From RHKX01 sp963823565 (lineage in GTDB: Bacteria > Actinomycetota > Thermoleophilia > Solirubrobacterales > 70-9), in the NCBI GenBank assembly GCA_963823565.1, contig CAWGLR010000003.1, positions 992,001-1,056,000 of the forward strand: DNA of 64,000 nt, in the 5' to 3' direction. This document shows positions 61,241 to 64,000 of this stretch, one piece after another (position 1 is the stretch's first letter; each line of letters starts with the position of its first letter). Both the position numbers and the translations under genes were made by a program. Under the pieces are notes generated by a model. The model did not search any database. It worked only from the letters and a program-made list of their open reading frames with translations, and was not told where the DNA came from.

Positions 61241-62329
61241 TCACCCTCCCCCCGCGTGCGGCCGCGCCAGCCGGAGGCCACCCTCGCGGAGGTCCGGGCC
61301 GGCGGCCCTGAACGCCGGGACGAGTTCGCTCGTGACCAGCCCGGTCTCGGCCGTGAGCTCGTCCACGACCGGATAGAGAGCGGCGATGCGCTCGGGCGTG
61401 TCGACCAGGACCGTCACGATCGGCACCCGGCGGCGCACCGACCAGAACCGGTCGCCGTGGGGATCGTGGTCGCCGTGGTAGCCCCAGAAGCCGCGGAGCG
61501 CGGTCACCCCCGAGGCGTCGAGCTCGCGCAGCCTCCTGACCAGAGCGCGATGCAGTGGCCGGCCGTTGGAGCGCGCCTGCTCGCCCGCGTAGATCATCAG
61601 CTTCTGCCAGACCATGAGGCCGCTGGGGTCGGCGCCGGCGTGCTCGTGGGGGTCGGCGAGGCCGGCGCCGTCGCGCTTGCACACGCGGATCCGCTCGAGG
61701 GTGATCAGCGGCTCCTCGACGGCGTCGGCGATGAGGGGCAGCGCCTGCGCGATGCTCGCGCGGTCGCCGACGCTGATCACCATCACCGGGACGTCGGCGT
61801 TGCGGCCGAAGAAGCGCGCCCGCCGCCGCACGCCCTGCGCGGTCCCGTCGACGCCGAGGATGGCGGTGGCGCCGGCGACGCCGCACTCGCGCAGCCGCGC
61901 GATCACCGACTCGTGGGCGGGCCGTCCGTCGAGGCGGTGCCGGCGGCCGATGTAGACGGTGAGCTTCACCTCCTCGCCCTCGTCCTCGAGCGGGTCCCGG
62001 CCGGTCGTCAGCTCGTCGAGCAGCCGCGCGCGCTCCAGCGTGATCAGCCCGCCGCCCTTCATCAGGGCCTCGACGTCCTCGAGCAGGCCCTCGATTCGCT
62101 CGCGCGCGTCGACCGCGACGGCGACCATCGGCAGGTCCTCGGACAGGGTCAGGAGCTGGGCCGACTGGATCCGGTGCTTCAGCCCGAAGCCTGCGACGCC
62201 CCGGAACAGCGCGCTGGTCTTGATCTCCTCGGCGGCGAACAGCTCGACCAGGCGGTCGGCCACGAAGCCCCCCTCCGTGCGGTCGCGCTCGCCGAAATAG
62301 AGAGTCAGCTTGAGGGCGTCGGCCGCCAT
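61241..62329 (-). CDS. Triple DUF190 protein of the fluoride module
   Basis: 362 residues from the ATG at 62329. Three tandem DUF190 units: LKLTLYFGERDRTEGGFVAD (about 6), VKLTVYIGRRHRLDGRPAHE (about 119) and QKLMIYAGEQARSNGRPLHR (about 245), each followed by a gly-rich turn and a VPVMVISV/VPIVTVLV strand. DUF190 folds like PII signal proteins, which are trimers, so a single chain with three units could mimic one. Its start shares one base with the stop of a fluC gene, and DUF190 genes commonly accompany crcB, so a part in fluoride export or its control is likely. Confidence 0.85.
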   Translation of the reverse strand: MAADALKLTLYFGERDRTEGGFVADRLVELFAAEEIKTSALFRGVAGFGLKHRIQSAQLLTLSEDLPMVAVAVDARERIEGLLEDVEALMKGGGLITLERARLLDELTTGRDPLEDEGEEVKLTVYIGRRHRLDGRPAHESVIARLRECGVAGATAILGVDGTAQGVRRRARFFGRNADVPVMVISVGDRASIAQALPLIADAVEEPLITLERIRVCKRDGAGLADPHEHAGADPSGLMVWQKLMIYAGEQARSNGRPLHRALVRRLRELDASGVTALRGFWGYHGDHDPHGDRFWSVRRRVPIVTVLVDTPERIAALYPVVDELTAETGLVTSELVPAFRAAGPDLREGGLRLARPHAGGG

Positions 62330-62694
62330 CACGCGCCGCCCAGCGCGTCGCCCAACGCCGCCGCGGCGACGCCGAGGACGAGGCTTCCGAGGAGGTTCGC
62401 CGCCAGCAGCCATCCCTGGCCGTCTTCAGCGAGGCGGTGGCTCTCGAACAGCCAGGTCGAGAAGGTCGTGTAGGAGCCGAGGACCGCGGTCCCGGCGAGC
62501 AGGCGGGCATCGCCGTCGAGCGCGAGCCCGGTCAGGAGCCCGAGGACCACCGCGCCGCTGAGGTTGACGACGAACGTGCCGAGCGGGAACCCGGTGCCGG
62601 CGCGGGAGGAGATCGAGCCGTCGATCAGGAAGCGAGCGAGGGCGCCGAGGCCGCCGAGGACGCCGACGCCGGCCCAGAGCAGCACCGCGCTCAC
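62329..62694 (-). CDS. crcB: Fluoride channel subunit FluC/CrcB (second copy)
   Basis: 121 residues from a GTG that overlaps the previous stop (GTGA). Four helices. Family signs: GGLGALARFLIDG, GTFVVNLSGAVVLGLLTGL with the conserved Asn, and LGSYTTFSTWLFESHRLAED with the TTFST sodium/fluoride track. With the other copy it forms a heterodimeric dual-topology channel: pairs of adjacent crcB genes usually encode oppositely oriented subunits. Confidence 0.92.
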   Translation of the reverse strand: MSAVLLWAGVGVLGGLGALARFLIDGSISSRAGTGFPLGTFVVNLSGAVVLGLLTGLALDGDARLLAGTAVLGSYTTFSTWLFESHRLAEDGQGWLLAANLLGSLVLGVAAAALGDALGGA

Positions 62695-63086
62695 GCGAAG
62701 ACCCTCGCGCGCCGGACCAGGTTGGTCGCCACCAGGACCGCGGCGAAGCCGGCCCCGAGGCTCGCCGTCGCGTATCCGGCCGCCAGCCCGAGCTCCCCCT
62801 CCTGGATCATCCGCAGCAGCTCGACCTGCATCGTCGAGAACGTGGTCAGCGCGCCGCAGAGCCCGGTGCCGAGGAACGGCCGGCGGTAGCTCGACAGCGG
62901 CAGCCGCTCCTGTAGGCGGGTGACGAAGTAGCCGAGCAGGAAGGCGCCGGCGACGTTGACCGCGAAGGTCGCCCAGGGCCACTCGCCGGGGCCGGCGACG
63001 AGCCCCTCCGCGAGTCCGGCGCGGGCGAGGGCGCCGATGACGCCGCCGGCGAAGACGGCGAGAAGCTCACGGCGATCGAGGTTCAA
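62691..63086 (-). CDS. crcB: Fluoride channel subunit FluC/CrcB (first copy)
   Basis: 131 residues from an ATG at 63086. GGVIGALARAGLAEG, WATFAVNVAGAFLLGYFVTR, GTGLCGALTTFSTMQVELLR carry the same Asn and TTFST positions as the downstream copy. The basic start (NLDRREL) puts the N-terminus inside. It is the first gene of a three-gene leftward operon and is preceded by a fluoride riboswitch. Confidence 0.92.
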   Translation of the reverse strand: MNLDRRELLAVFAGGVIGALARAGLAEGLVAGPGEWPWATFAVNVAGAFLLGYFVTRLQERLPLSSYRRPFLGTGLCGALTTFSTMQVELLRMIQEGELGLAAGYATASLGAGFAAVLVATNLVRRARVFA

Positions 63087-63111
63087 GTGCTCAGGCTCCT
63101 ACGAGGGGATT

Positions 63112-63187
63112 ACGTGTCGCAGGGGCCATCAGCGTTGTTCGGTTCGCGGTTCAGTGCCCGGGGGCACGAGCGGGCTCCATCGCTCGA
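63112..63187 (-). promoter_or_regulatory. Fluoride (crcB-motif) riboswitch
   Basis: On the minus strand, starting near 63187: GAGCGATGGAGCCCGCTC forms the first stem and carries the conserved GATGG; then a variable hairpin GTGCCC/GGGCAC; then GAACCGCG; then GCTGATGGCCCCTGC at 63133-63119. These match the crcB motif consensus (GATGG...CCGCC-type...CTGATGRCTCCT). It is followed about 30 bases later by fluC. The ligand, fluoride, turns expression on in this class. The class was recognised from memory of its consensus, not by a covariance search. Confidence 0.8.
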
Positions 63188-63263
63188 GGCCGAACCCTAG
63201 CGGCCACGTCAGCCGATCATGGACGCAAACGCCGGTCTCACCGGCGTTGCGGGGTGCGCGGGC

Positions 63264-63857
63264 TCAGTAGGGCGAGTAGCCCCCGCCGGTGTCGTCCGTG
63301 GTCGACTCGTCCGAGGTCGAGTCCTCGCCGGAGGAGTCGTCGGAGGACTCCTCCTCTTCGACGGCCTCGCCGCTGGAGCCCATCGCGTACCACTCGGCTC
63401 CGAACTTGTCGACGCCGTTGCCGTTCGCGTCACCGGGCGCCGAGTCGCCGGAGTAGTAGTAGAGCGGGTGCCCGGCGTAGGCGACCTGGGTGGTGCCGTC
63501 GTCGCGCTTGAACGTGGTCAGCTGCGAGGAGTCGAGCCCGCTGCCGGCCGTGGCCTTGCCCTCGACGGTCAGCGGAGGCCAGAAGCCGGCGCACTCTCCG
63601 GAGCAGGAGGAGGCATCGGGTGAGCTGTCCTTCTCGAAGAGATAGAGCGTTTGTCCCTGGCCGTCGACGAGGATCTGCGTCCCCAGAGCGCTGTTGTCGG
63701 CGAGGCCGACGGTTCCGCCTCCGGTCGACGCGGATGCGGGCGACGCCGATGAGTCGGTGGAATCATCGTCGCTGCCGCAGGCCGCGAGGACAAGTGCTGC
63801 GGCCGTGCCGAGAACGAGGAGGGGGAGGAGGCGGAGGGGGAGGTGGAGTCGGTCCAT
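63264..63857 (-). CDS. Secreted lipoprotein of the COG4315 type
   Basis: 197 residues from the ATG at 63857. The signal peptide (LRLLPLLVLGTAAALVL) ends in the lipobox AAC. After a Ser/Asp-rich linker come the family repeats: GTQILVDGQGQTLYLFEKD, CSGECAGFWPPLTVEGK with two cysteines, and VAYAGHPLYYYSGD, each with the Y-x-(FWY)-x-x-D motif of this family. The last 40 residues are acidic and Ser/Gly-rich. It is a surface lipoprotein of unknown function. The 140 bases between it and the window end contain a G-rich tract but no gene. Confidence 0.85.
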   Translation of the reverse strand: MDRLHLPLRLLPLLVLGTAAALVLAACGSDDDSTDSSASPASASTGGGTVGLADNSALGTQILVDGQGQTLYLFEKDSSPDASSCSGECAGFWPPLTVEGKATAGSGLDSSQLTTFKRDDGTTQVAYAGHPLYYYSGDSAPGDANGNGVDKFGAEWYAMGSSGEAVEEEESSDDSSGEDSTSDESTTDDTGGGYSPY

Positions 63858-64000
63858 GGGACACCTTCTGGCTTGGGGGGGCGCCTGGGAGAGTGCCCTC
63901 CGATCCGCCCCCGGGCAAGTGGACATTGGTCCTACGACCGGGCTCGCCTCCGGTGGCTGCCCGCATGGGAGTACGAGGCTCACACGGACCGTAACTTTGC

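Overview
The window is GC-rich chromosomal DNA with dense, mostly tail-overlapping genes, many GTG/TTG starts and strongly G/C-ending codons. Gene content points to an actinobacterium. The class Thermoleophilia (Solirubrobacterales-like) is my inference, from the run hisS-aspS / mnmA-alaS-ruvX-mltG-aroE followed by type IV pilus genes (pilB, pilT, pilC), cydAB, and an esterase with a C-terminal Cys-containing beta-sandwich domain. No phage, insertion sequence or CRISPR array was seen.

Layout. 0-6 kb: cell-envelope and secreted proteins (a truncated L,D-transpeptidase lipoprotein, an esterase, a PhoD-type phosphatase) separated by gene remnants. 6-9 kb: cytochrome bd oxidase (cydA, cydB) plus a tightly coupled small membrane protein. 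9-15 kb: TetR/MarR regulators with their likely targets (an MBL hydrolase, an MmpL exporter, a universal stress protein). 15-38 kb: accessory region with a CocE-type hydrolase, three MFS exporters in two MarR modules, DLH, AKR, P450, DoxX/HxlR, a tRNA-Met and a DrrAB-type ABC exporter. Many reading frames here carry single-base frameshifts, and several true gene remnants are present, so either decay or assembly indels are at work. 38-52 kb: housekeeping core (ftcD, hisS, aspS, mnmA, alaS, ruvX, mltG, aroE). 52-61 kb: pilB, then pilT-pilC, interrupted by an MBL protein, a DUF202 protein, a membrane phosphodiesterase and an AI-2E-type transporter. 61-63.3 kb: a fluoride module read on the minus strand (riboswitch, two FluC/CrcB subunits, a triple DUF190 protein). 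63.3-64 kb: a secreted lipoprotein.

Points most worth a second look: (1) three genes (ftcD, an EamA transporter, an MBL hydrolase) have no canonical start codon and appear to begin at CTG or ATC; (2) MnmA is fused to an N-terminal NifU/IscU-like domain and has a Cys-x-x-Cys in place of the usual single active-site Cys; (3) three TAAA/TAGA-N15/16-GCCGA motifs look like FliA/WhiG-type promoters, one inside aroE ahead of pilB and one ahead of a strongly structured 200-nt leader; (4) a fluoride riboswitch precedes the fluC pair; (5) frameshifts cluster between 15 and 38 kb, one exactly in a G6 run.
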